5,588 nucleotides of DNA, from contig CANGUI010000149.1 of the NCBI GenBank assembly GCA_947457025.1, positions 1 through 5,588 of the forward strand, read 5' to 3'. The DNA comes from Flammeovirgaceae bacterium. GTDB taxonomy: Bacteria > Bacteroidota > Bacteroidia > Cytophagales > Cyclobacteriaceae. Shown here piece by piece: positions 1 through 5,508 of the stretch (position 1 is the first letter of the stretch; every line of letters begins with the position of its first letter). The position numbers were made by a program, and so were the translations under genes. Under the pieces are notes generated by a model. The model was not told where the DNA came from. It was given only the letters and a program-made list of their open reading frames with translations, and made no database searches.

Positions 1-2
1 AA

Positions 3-104
3 GGTGCGCAGTCTGGCGCCAAAGGAAAAGCGTTGGGGTCCGAATTCGTTTTGGATGTGAATAAGCCTTGCCCCAGTACTTGTCCTAACGATCCAATTTT
101 ATAG
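3..104 (+). CDS. C-terminal end of an unrecognised upstream gene (partial)
   Basis: One frame (codons starting at base 3) is open from the window edge to a TAG at 102-104 and gives 33 residues ending in CPSTCPNDPIL. The other two plus-strand frames close earlier, at 58-60 and 62-64. Codons in this frame look coding-like, with Lys, Glu, Asp and Val spread normally and no rare-codon runs. The stop lies 17 bases before the next gene on the same strand, as expected for the end of a preceding gene. The tail has two closely spaced cysteines and a Gly/Ala/Lys-rich start. I do not recognise the family and infer no function. The piece is too short to exclude a chance open frame. Confidence 0.45.
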   Translation, partial: GAQSGAKGKALGSEFVLDVNKPCPSTCPNDPIL

Positions 105-107
105 TTG
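79..107 (+). promoter_or_regulatory. Possible Bacteroidota-type promoter for the signalling operon
   Basis: CTTG at 79-82 and TATAGTTG at 100-107, with 17 bases between, approximate the Bacteroidota sigma-70 consensus (TTTG near -33, TAnnTTTG near -7) with one mismatch in each element. Transcription would start just before the ATG at 122, leaving a very short leader. The site overlaps the stop codon of the partial upstream gene, so readthrough from upstream is an alternative. Seen by eye only, and weak matches of this kind occur often by chance. Confidence 0.25.
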
Positions 108-121
108 AACACTTGAATTAG

Positions 122-775
122 ATGAACCAACTTGCGAGTGCCATACTTCAGATCTCTTCAATACCGGTGTGGTGCACATGCATTTACAGTATCATCATTT
201 TTAAAAGTTTATTCAAAGAGCTTAAAATAGTAGGAGTATTTTTAATTTTTTCAGGTTTCATTGATTTAATATCAACTTACTGTTGGTATAATTCAATCAA
301 CAATATGCCCCTGCTGCATCTATATGTGGCAGGTGGCTTTTTTTTTATTTGTTTGTTTTACCAGCAATTGCTTGATGGGTTTATCAGCAAAAAAATTATT
401 TGGAACATCCTTGTGGGCTTTACAGGTTTCACCGTTATCAACACGATCTTCATCCAGCCCATCAACACCTACAATTCATACGCGGTTGTTATTGAATCTA
501 TTTTAATAATTATTCTTTCGTTGTCCACTTTTATGTTCCTGCTGGACGACATCGTGAAAGAAACCAAAGGGAAGCTGGCGGTTACCCTTAATTGGATAAA
601 TTCAGGTTTGTTCATTTATTACTCTTCCAGCTTGCTTATTTTTTATTTTGGTAATGTTATCACGGATTCTTTTTCAGTGGAAATAAGTCAATATCTTTGG
701 GCGATACCGTCCGTTGCATCCATGGCAATGTACATCTGTTTTTTTATAGGCTTATGGAAACGACCACAGAAGTAA
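122..775 (+). CDS. Seven-helix integral membrane protein, putative sensor partner of the adjacent histidine kinase
   Basis: This 217-residue protein is almost entirely membrane embedded. Hydrophobic segments lie at about residues 8-28, 36-55, 64-84, 92-112, 119-141, 157-179 and 189-211, joined by short loops, with a basic C-terminus (KRPQK). There is no signal peptide or soluble domain. Polar residues inside the helices (E125, N160 and several Tyr and Ser) could line a pocket or contact a partner. The gene begins at ATG 122 with no clear Shine-Dalgarno and is AT-rich, as expected for such a protein. Its last 22 bases overlap the start of the kinase gene, so the two are probably translationally coupled. 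The pattern resembles small polytopic proteins I recall upstream of HisKA_3 kinases in Bacteroidota, but I cannot name the family. A sensory or kinase-controlling role is inferred from position alone. A transporter-like or structural role remains possible. Confidence 0.85.
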   Translation: MNQLASAILQISSIPVWCTCIYSIIIFKSLFKELKIVGVFLIFSGFIDLISTYCWYNSINNMPLLHLYVAGGFFFICLFYQQLLDGFISKKIIWNILVGFTGFTVINTIFIQPINTYNSYAVVIESILIIILSLSTFMFLLDDIVKETKGKLAVTLNWINSGLFIYYSSSLLIFYFGNVITDSFSVEISQYLWAIPSVASMAMYICFFIGLWKRPQK

Positions 776-1539
776 CACTGCCTTCTCTACTTGTTCCGCT
801 GGCAAGTGTGATCTCAATTATTTCTGTAGGAGTTGTTTTGCTCAACCAACACTTCCGCAAAAATCTTTTTAAACAAAAACTAGAACAAGAAGAAATTAAA
901 ATTCGGCACCAGCAGGAGCTGCTCAGGTCAACCATTGGCGCTCAGGAGCAGGAGCGACAGCGCATTGCCAACGATCTGCACGATGAACTGGGCGCCATGC
1001 TTTCCATGGCCCGCATGCAAATCAAGCAACTGCAAAAGCAACCATGCTTAGTAGCTAATACTTCGCTGGAAAATTTGCAGGAGATTGTCGAAACCTCGCT
1101 GACGTCCACAAAACGGATTTGCTACCAACTCATGCCTCCTCAATTGGAACGGTATGGCTTAAAAACTTCACTCGAAGTACTGGCCGATCAAATCAATGCC
1201 GTTGAAAAAACACAAGTTTTTATAACCATGAGCAATAACTTCCCGCGCTTTCCAAACGCCATTGAATTGGCGCTTTACCGAATCGTTGCCGAGCTTACCA
1301 ACAACACCCTAAAGCATTCTGGCGCAAGCGAACTTAACGTGGATGTTAGCACTTCCGTGGATGAGATTACCTGCAAGTATCGCGACAATGGAATTGGGAT
1401 AAAAGCTGGAGCAAGCAGCAAAGGACTAGGTATGCGAAGCCTGCACGCACGGGCAGAAGCGTTGGGTGGAAAGTTTATTGTTTCTGATAACGATCTTGGG
1501 CTCAAGTGTATCGTACACATCCCCATCAACCACCCATGA
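754..1539 (+). CDS. HisKA_3-family sensor histidine kinase with a single membrane helix
   Basis: A 261-residue kinase of the NarL-partner (HisKA_3 / HATPase_c) type. One N-terminal transmembrane segment (about residues 9-30) is followed by a short Lys/Glu/Gln-rich helix (about 35-65, likely coiled coil), then the dimerisation/phosphoacceptor box ERQRIANDLHDELG with His76 as the expected phosphorylated residue. The ATPase domain shows the N box (E180-N184, with H188), the G1 box DNGIGI (211-216) and the glycine-rich lid GLGMRSLHARAEALGG (224-239). All key catalytic boxes are present. No periplasmic, PAS, GAF, HAMP or TPR sensor region exists, so the signal must come through the membrane helix or a partner, plausibly the overlapping seven-helix protein. 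ATG 754 is preferred over the in-frame TTG at 697, because the latter would lie deep inside the upstream gene and add a non-homologous-looking tail. The stop overlaps the regulator's ATG. Confidence 0.93.
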   Translation: METTTEVTLPSLLVPLASVISIISVGVVLLNQHFRKNLFKQKLEQEEIKIRHQQELLRSTIGAQEQERQRIANDLHDELGAMLSMARMQIKQLQKQPCLVANTSLENLQEIVETSLTSTKRICYQLMPPQLERYGLKTSLEVLADQINAVEKTQVFITMSNNFPRFPNAIELALYRIVAELTNNTLKHSGASELNVDVSTSVDEITCKYRDNGIGIKAGASSKGLGMRSLHARAEALGGKFIVSDNDLGLKCIVHIPINHP

Positions 1540-2243
1540 CACTGCCAGAAAAGATTTCGATCGGGTTAATTGAAGACCAATTTCTCTTCAGAAAAGGCAT
1601 GAGAGCCATTTTAGAAAGTTGGCCCGAATTTGAAGTTGTTCTTGAAGCATCTGAAGGCTATACTGTCATAGAGCAGCTAGCCAATTGCGCAGCGCTACCG
1701 CACGTTTTGTTGGTAGATTTGTCGCTACCGGCCACAAAAGAAGGCAAATCTTTTGGTGGCCTAGAAGTTACCAACGCCATCAAAGCCCATTACCCCTCCA
1801 TAAAAATTATTATCCTGTCAGTGCATGACGATGATAACTTCATTGCAGAGTTAATACTGAGCGGGGCACACGGCTACTTGGTAAAGAATAGCGATCCACA
1901 AGAAGTACACGATGCCATTGTTGCTGTACACACTCAAGGCTCATACATTAATAAACGGTCGCTTACCGCTTTGCAGAAAAGGGCTCCTGGCAATAAGGGA
2001 GACAAAGAAAGGCTCGATGGCAATATACACCTTACCAAGCGCGAAATAGAAATATTGCGACTGGTATGCCAAGAGTTTACCACCGAAGAGATTGCCAAAA
2101 AACTTTTTATCAGCGTAAAAACAGTTAATAGCCATCGAAACAACTTGTTGCAAAAAACAGGCTGCCACAACTCTGTGGGATTGGTCAATTTTGCAATGAA
2201 GAATAAATTGTTTGAGCCTGGCCAAACTCCATTTATACACTAG
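1536..2243 (+). CDS. NarL/FixJ-type response regulator (REC + LuxR HTH)
   Basis: A 235-residue DNA-binding response regulator, the expected phosphotransfer partner of the kinase just upstream. The receiver domain (about residues 6-130) has the acidic pair E13-D14, phospho-acceptor D61 in LLVDLSLP, the conserved Ser95 in ILSVHD and Lys117 in YLVKNSD. A linker of about 30 residues leads to a LuxR-type helix-turn-helix (about 164-222) starting LTKREIEILRLV, with the recognition-helix region around ISVKTVNSHRNNLLQKTG. Nothing essential is missing. The start is ATG 1536, which overlaps the kinase stop as ATGA; an upstream in-frame GTG at 1506 would only add residues from inside the kinase gene. 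As in related systems, phosphorylation should promote dimerisation and promoter binding. The regulated genes cannot be read from this window. It is the last gene of the operon. Confidence 0.95.
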   Translation: MTLPEKISIGLIEDQFLFRKGMRAILESWPEFEVVLEASEGYTVIEQLANCAALPHVLLVDLSLPATKEGKSFGGLEVTNAIKAHYPSIKIIILSVHDDDNFIAELILSGAHGYLVKNSDPQEVHDAIVAVHTQGSYINKRSLTALQKRAPGNKGDKERLDGNIHLTKREIEILRLVCQEFTTEEIAKKLFISVKTVNSHRNNLLQKTGCHNSVGLVNFAMKNKLFEPGQTPFIH

Positions 2244-2266
2244 ATTATGTAAATAACTTAATTCTT

Positions 2267-2293
2267 CGCAGAGTCTCCGTTTTCGACTCTGCG
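2267..2293. repeat. Palindromic repeat, copy A (9-bp perfect stem)
   Basis: CGCAGAGTC at 2267-2275 and GACTCTGCG at 2285-2293 are exact reverse complements around a 9-base loop. The hairpin begins 24 bases after the regulator stop, a suitable place to protect or end the operon transcript. No T-run follows on the plus strand, so it is not a canonical intrinsic terminator. It shares its stem with copies B and D further on, although its loop differs, which suggests a dispersed repeat. Confidence 0.65.
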
Positions 2294-2383
2294 CAAAAAC
2301 AAGCTGTGATGCAAAGCAAAAAAGATAAACGATGAGCGTAAGAAGAGAGATACCAGCGTACGATGGCCTGTATTTCTTTTTTT

Positions 2384-2409
2384 CGCAGTGTCTCGCCTCG
2401 GACGCTGCG
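2384..2409. repeat. Palindromic repeat, copy B (9-bp stem, loop TCGCCTCG)
   Basis: CGCAGTGTC at 2384-2392 pairs with GACGCTGCG at 2401-2409: eight Watson-Crick pairs plus one T-G pair around an 8-base loop. The T-G position still allows an RNA pair, so pairing survives a base change relative to copy A. A run of T (2377-2383) precedes it, which would read as an A-run before the hairpin on the other strand. Confidence 0.65.
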
Positions 2410-2499
2410 GCTTCCCTACTCCCTCCGCCCTTTTTGGTGTACTTCACCAACGGGCGAGATGAAATCAGCTAACAGATTAGCTTGTACTTATTAATTCCC

Positions 2500-2527
2500 C
2501 GCAGATTCTCGCCTCGGCCCCTAAGGC
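2500..2527. repeat. Palindromic repeat, copy C (degenerate right arm)
   Basis: CGCAGATTC at 2500-2508 followed by TCGCCTCGG at 2509-2517 matches the left arm and loop of copy B closely. The expected right arm (CTCTGCGGC-like) is replaced by CCCCTAAGGC, so the hairpin cannot form as in copies A and B. It looks like a decayed or recombined copy, running straight into the separate stem-loop that starts at 2521. Confidence 0.5.
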
Positions 2528-2556
2528 ATGGTTTACAATTCGTAAATCCCCCTTAG
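2521..2556. repeat. Long imperfect stem-loop
   Basis: CTAAGG (2521-2526) pairs exactly with CCTTAG (2551-2556). Inside it, GGTTTAC (2530-2536) pairs with GTAAATC (2542-2548), including one G-T pair, around a 5-base loop. The two stems are separated by a small 3x2 internal loop, giving 13 pairs in all. There is no T-run on either side, so a terminator is unlikely. It resembles the palindromic cores of intergenic repeats or small mobile elements, but no terminal repeats or target-site duplication were found. Confidence 0.5.
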
Positions 2557-2634
2557 CGTGCGTTTGCAGCGTGTGCTTTTCCCGCGTTGTGGCAAGCCGG
2601 GATTTATGCCTGTACACCGCGCAGCAGGGATAGA

Positions 2635-2694
2635 AGCGGAAAGCCCGCCAGGGGCTGAATTGGGCGGGGCGCGGACTTGCAGCGGATAGCCCGC
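2635..2694. repeat. Direct repeat pair AGCGGAWAGCCCGC
   Basis: AGCGGAAAGCCCGC (2635-2648) recurs as AGCGGATAGCCCGC (2681-2694), with one mismatch in 14 bases and start-to-start spacing of 46. Each copy contains its own 4-bp stem, GCGG/CCGC, around a 5-base loop. Similar 'AGCGGAAAGCCC' strings are, from memory, common in intergenic DNA of some Bacteroidota, so this is probably a dispersed repeat rather than something local. I cannot verify that here. Confidence 0.5.
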
Positions 2695-2754
2695 AGCTGC
2701 CCAAAAAGAAATCGCGCCACGATGCACGAGCAACCCGGCGCCATCAAATTCTCC

Positions 2755-2783
2755 GCCGCGTGTTCGCCTCGGCACTCTGCGGC
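2755..2783. repeat. Palindromic repeat, copy D (bulged stem)
   Basis: GCCGCGTG (2755-2762) pairs with CAC (2773-2775) and GCGGC (2779-2783), leaving a 3-base TCT bulge. The loop holds the same TCGCCTCGG (2764-2772) found in copies B and C, and the right arm CTCTGCGGC resembles those of A and B. Pairing is kept although several stem bases differ from the other copies. Confidence 0.55.
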
Positions 2784-3074
2784 AAAGTGCGGATTCCCCT
2801 CCGCTGATGCTCGTTTACAGCGCGTACCGGGGTTCTTGTTAGTCCGGGAATTTGGTTGTGATTGTTGTTTGGGGTCACCTGATCGGCAACTTGGTTTTTT
2901 TAACCGGTAAGGTTATGTTTCGACCTACACGCACGCCGGGAAGGCGAACAGCGTGAACGGGGCGGCTCCTCCAATCACAGCAAGGATTACGGGATTGGCT
3001 GGAAGGCCGTTGCTTTACTACGCAGGAAGTTGCCGTTGGGCAGAGTTCAAAGAGTACGGGTGAAGTGACTGCCG

Positions 3075-3088
3075 GAGACGAACGTCTC
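3075..3088 (-). terminator. Short hairpin over the stop codon of the HisA-like gene
   Basis: GAGACG (3075-3080) and CGTCTC (3083-3088) are exact reverse complements around two bases, or a 5-bp stem with a 4-base loop. In the minus-strand transcript the hairpin overlaps the TGA stop at 3087-3089. No U-run follows, so it is not a standard intrinsic terminator. It might mark the transcript end or be chance. Confidence 0.25.
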
Positions 3089-3827
3089 AGCGCGTCTTCA
3101 CCAGGAATTGCTCGAGATCTTTCAGTTGCAGTACGCCCTCGTAATAGGCTTTGCCAAAAATTACGGCGAAGACACCCATATCGTGGAGTTTTTTGATATC
3201 ATCCACACCGCGTACACCGCCACTAGCCAACACCTGAAGTTCGGGAAAGCGCTCGCGGATTTCCTGATAGAACACAAAGGCCGGCCCCTCCATCACTCCG
3301 TCGCGCGAAATGTCGGTTGACTTGACATACTTCAGCCCGCGATCATAGAAATATCCAAGGTGATCAAACAGGTGGATCTCCGATTTTTTCTGCCATCCGC
3401 GGAATGCAATCTTTTTGGTATCGATGTCGGTAACATCCGCGCCCAGCGTGATTTTTTCGCGGCCATAGCTGACAATCCAGGAGGCAAACAACTCCGGGTC
3501 AGAAACGGCGATGCTGGATGCAGTAATGTAGTCAGCCCCCCGCTCAAAAGCCTGACTGATGTCTCCATCCTGGGTGATGCCGCCGGTAAAGTCGATTTTC
3601 AATTCGGTGTAGCCGGCAATGGCCTCTATAACGTGGTAGTTCTTGGGGCTTCCGCGCTCGGCACCGTCCAGATCAACCACATGCACCACCTCAATTCCAT
3701 GGTCTTCGAAACGCCTGGCCAGATCAAGCGGATTTTCATCGTATGCTTTTTCGCTCGTGGGATCGCCCTTGCGCATTTTCACCACCTTGCCCTTGCGGAT
3801 TGCAATAGATGGGATTACCTGTATCAT
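3087..3827 (-). CDS. HisA-family (beta-alpha)8 barrel protein with an altered active site
   Basis: A 246-residue protein of normal HisA length. HisA catalyses the Amadori-type isomerisation of ProFAR to PRFAR in histidine synthesis. Family marks are clear: KGDP near residue 20, HVVDLDGA (49-56), LGADV (128-132, Asp131), GW (144-145), TDISRDG (171-177), LASGGV (200-205) and IFGKAYYEG (223-231). However, the first-strand motif is IPSIAIRKG where HisA has IPAIDxxxG, so Ala9 replaces the aspartate reported as the general base. GGG in the phosphate loop is TGG (81-83), and the GGS expected near 103-105 is ASS. Asp131, Thr171 and Asp176 remain. No other his gene is adjacent, whereas hisA usually sits in a his operon. 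It is therefore either a paralog with a different or lost activity, or a divergent HisA; I withhold the gene symbol. ATG 3827 is a good start at the natural first beta strand. It is transcribed alone, divergently from the PD40 gene. Confidence 0.88.
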   Translation of the reverse strand: MIQVIPSIAIRKGKVVKMRKGDPTSEKAYDENPLDLARRFEDHGIEVVHVVDLDGAERGSPKNYHVIEAIAGYTELKIDFTGGITQDGDISQAFERGADYITASSIAVSDPELFASWIVSYGREKITLGADVTDIDTKKIAFRGWQKKSEIHLFDHLGYFYDRGLKYVKSTDISRDGVMEGPAFVFYQEIRERFPELQVLASGGVRGVDDIKKLHDMGVFAVIFGKAYYEGVLQLKDLEQFLVKTR

Positions 3828-3933
3828 AATTGAATTGTTAAGAAATTGCGAATCCTAAAAATACAATGCGGTTGCGAAATGTGATTGATTTTCGCGGCTT
3901 TAATTTGTGTACTTTCGATTTATCGAAAATTAT
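3828..3933. promoter_or_regulatory. Divergent promoter region with a 16-bp palindrome
   Basis: This 106-base AT-rich gap must hold the promoters of both flanking genes. On the plus strand TACTTTCG (3910-3917) is one mismatch from the Bacteroidota -7 consensus TAnnTTTG, with ATTG (3884-3887) a weak -33 candidate. On the minus strand TATTTTTA (3863 down to 3856) matches the -7 box with one mismatch but has no good -33 partner. TTTCGAT (3913-3919) and ATCGAAA (3922-3928) form a perfect 7-bp inverted repeat with a 2-base spacer, overlapping the plus-strand -7 candidate and ending 5 bases before ATG 3934. It could be an operator or a leader hairpin. TTGCGAA also occurs twice (3846-3852, 3872-3878). 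Confidence 0.45.
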
Positions 3934-5487
3934 ATGGCTATGAAGCTCTTAAGCAAACGTTTGATTTCGCTGCTTAGCGGAATGTTCATTTGCGCGGCAG
4001 GGATTGGGCAGTTGTCCTACGTCAAGTTACCGGCCAACGTCAATCATCCGGGGCTGAAAGGCCGGGCCCCACTGATCGGGTTGGAAGGCAACGCGTTGCT
4101 GTTTCTTTCCAATTACTCTGATGACGGAAGCCCGAATCTGTTTTACTCCTCTAAAGGGACTACGGGTTGGAAGGATCCGGTGGCTTTGCCACGTCATCTC
4201 AACCAAAAGCTGAACTTCACCCCCGGTTTTGGGCTCAGTCCGGACGGGAAGCAGGTATTCGTTTCAAACAACCGATCCAGTGGTTTTGGAGGTTATGATC
4301 TGTACGTCAGTGACCTTCGGGGCGCCACGTGGGCAGAACTCCAAAACGTTGGGATGGCCATCAATTCCAAACTCAACGAAGCATGCCCCTCACTCACCCT
4401 GGACGGCAATACCCTGTTTTTTATGCGCTGCGCCCAAATCGATGCTGCGTCTGGCAAAGCGGATGGGTGCAAACTGTTTATGGCAAAACGGCGTACAGCA
4501 GACCTTTGGGAAACGGCTGTAGAACTACCAGCCTTTATCAACACGGGAAACTCCCAGACACCACGTATCCTTGGTGACAGTGAGACGCTGATTTTTTCTT
4601 CGGCTCTGTTTGGTGGCAAAGGGGGAATGGAGTGGTTATTGACGCGTTTTGATGGCAAAAACTGGTCGCCCCCGATTTTGCTCGACTTTGCCAACACCGA
4701 AGGAGATGATCAATACGGTAGTGCCACAGCTTTGGGGCGCTATTGGCTTTGCGACCGAGCTGTGAAGGGAGGGACAGAAATGGCGGAAATACTTTTCCCG
4801 CCATCCCTTAAACCGAAGGCCACGCTGAGGGTGGAAGGCCGCGTGGAGGGTGTATCCAATGGGTCTCCGCCCTATGTGTATGCCACCAATCTTGCCGCAC
4901 CGCAGGTGTACCGCACCCGGCCCGCAGCAGACGGCACCTTTCGCCTGTTTTTACCCGAAGGAGCCCGCTATGATGTCTCCGTTGAGCCACTGCTCGACAG
5001 CTATACTTTTTTCTCTACACAGTACGATCTCACCACCGGCAAGATGCCAATTCTGGAGCGCATTGAAGCCCGACTGCTGCCCGTGGCCACAGGTGTTGAA
5101 CTCGACCTGAAGGGCATCGCACTGGACGCCGCCGGACAGGTTTCCCCGCAATTGTCGCGCGAAGAGTTCCGCAGGCTGGAGCGCCTGCTCAAGGGCAATC
5201 GCGACAAGAAATTCGTTTTGGATGTTGAGCTGTATGGCTACCGGAGAGACAGTGTCGCCTCCGACCCAGATCTCACTGAAGTAGCAACCGACACAGCGCA
5301 CGTCGTTCCGGCCGGCTCAAATCCACAAACATTCTACCACAACGATCGGTCTGTTGAACAGGGCCTGGAGGTGATCAACCTGCTTCTGGCAAGAGGGATT
5401 TCCGGCGATCAGGTAAAGTTGCGAGCACGCGCTGTTCCCGGGGAGGCCCGGCCCGCCCGTACCCGCTTCCGCCTCATCACTCAATAA
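3934..5487 (+). CDS. Exported PD40-propeller protein with carboxypeptidase-regulatory-like and degenerate OmpA-like domains
   Basis: A 517-residue secreted protein. Residues 1-25 form a signal peptide (KLLSKR, then a hydrophobic stretch ending AAGIG; the cysteine at 20 lacks a lipobox). Residues about 42-290 hold four or five WD40-like PD40 blades, best seen at GFGLSPDGKQVFVSN (98-112) with GGYDLYVSD (119-127), then PSLTLDGNTLFFM (152-164) and TPRILGDSETLIFSS (209-223). Residues about 296-352 (VEGRVEG, then DGTFRLFLPEGARYDV) resemble a carboxypeptidase-regulatory-like beta sandwich. Residues about 405-517 follow the OmpA C-terminal layout (FVLDVELYGY, then an N-D helix and ARGISGDQV), but the arginine normally used to bind peptidoglycan in that helix is not evident. 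Related multidomain proteins sit at the outer membrane/peptidoglycan interface; PorE of the type IX secretion system is one, but it also has TPRs, absent here. ATG 3934 (or 3940) is preferred to GTG 3907, which would precede the likely transcription start. The gene is GC-richer than the signalling operon. Confidence 0.85.
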   Translation: MAMKLLSKRLISLLSGMFICAAGIGQLSYVKLPANVNHPGLKGRAPLIGLEGNALLFLSNYSDDGSPNLFYSSKGTTGWKDPVALPRHLNQKLNFTPGFGLSPDGKQVFVSNNRSSGFGGYDLYVSDLRGATWAELQNVGMAINSKLNEACPSLTLDGNTLFFMRCAQIDAASGKADGCKLFMAKRRTADLWETAVELPAFINTGNSQTPRILGDSETLIFSSALFGGKGGMEWLLTRFDGKNWSPPILLDFANTEGDDQYGSATALGRYWLCDRAVKGGTEMAEILFPPSLKPKATLRVEGRVEGVSNGSPPYVYATNLAAPQVYRTRPAADGTFRLFLPEGARYDVSVEPLLDSYTFFSTQYDLTTGKMPILERIEARLLPVATGVELDLKGIALDAAGQVSPQLSREEFRRLERLLKGNRDKKFVLDVELYGYRRDSVASDPDLTEVATDTAHVVPAGSNPQTFYHNDRSVEQGLEVINLLLARGISGDQVKLRARAVPGEARPARTRFRLITQ

Positions 5488-5501
5488 CTGCAAACGGAAG
5501 C
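5465..5501 (+). terminator. Inverted repeat across the stop codon (weak terminator candidate)
   Basis: GCTTCCG (5465-5471) and CGGAAGC (5495-5501) are exact reverse complements around a 23-base loop that contains the TAA at 5485-5487. The same structure is repeated 75 bases on (5540-5546 with 5570-5576) by the tandem duplication. The loop is long and no T-run follows, so an intrinsic terminator is doubtful. Confidence 0.25.
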
Positions 5502-5508
5502 ACTACAA

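Larger units (their letters stand above)
2244..3086. other. Gene-free convergent intergenic region rich in palindromic repeats
   Basis: This stretch of about 840 bases lies between two converging genes. The open frames in it (for example 2677-2910 plus and 2533-2775 minus) have low-complexity, Arg/Cys/Pro-rich translations typical of GC-rich noncoding DNA, and none resembles a known family. The first 140 bases are AT-rich. From about 2380 to 2830 the sequence becomes GC-rich and carries the hairpin and direct repeats listed separately. From about 2830 to 3086 I see no repeat or RNA gene I can name. A frame open from 2904 to a TGA at 3064-3066 has no ATG start and is not called. The region could hold fossil repeats or an unannotated small RNA, but nothing supports a specific one. 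Confidence 0.7.

Noticed and set aside
43..58. 16-base match AATTCGTTTTGGATGT also at 5210-5225, encoding FVLDV in frame at both sites
   Set aside because: Flanking sequence and protein context differ, and a five-residue beta-strand motif with shared codons can arise by chance. No evidence for a duplicated gene end.
697..753. N-terminal extension of the kinase from an in-frame TTG
   Set aside because: It lies wholly inside the membrane-protein gene, uses a rare start, and adds a tail that does not resemble a domain. ATG 754 gives a standard kinase.
1506..1535. Upstream GTG start of the response regulator
   Set aside because: It would translate kinase-coding bases (MYRTHPHQPP) before the receiver domain, while ATG 1536 makes the classic ATGA overlap and places the first beta strand normally.
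1941..2450. 169-codon minus-strand open frame
   Set aside because: It is antisense to the response regulator for most of its length, has no recognisable domain, and its start lies within the repeat region. It is a shadow of the regulator's codon pattern.
2533..2910. Overlapping open frames on both strands in the GC-rich block
   Set aside because: Translations are Arg/Pro/Cys/Ala-rich with no family features, overlap each other on opposite strands, and coincide with hairpin repeats.
2893..2915. GGTT...AACC and TAACC/GGTTA small inverted repeats next to a T-run
   Set aside because: Stems are only 4-5 bp and the T-run lies upstream rather than downstream of the stable arm, so a terminator is not supported.
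2244..3086. CRISPR-like array
   Set aside because: The repeated hairpins are unevenly spaced, diverged in the arms and lack uniform spacers; no cas genes are present.
3360..3833. 157-codon plus-strand open frame opposite the HisA-like gene
   Set aside because: It is fully antisense to a well-supported barrel gene; the open frame follows from that gene's codon bias.
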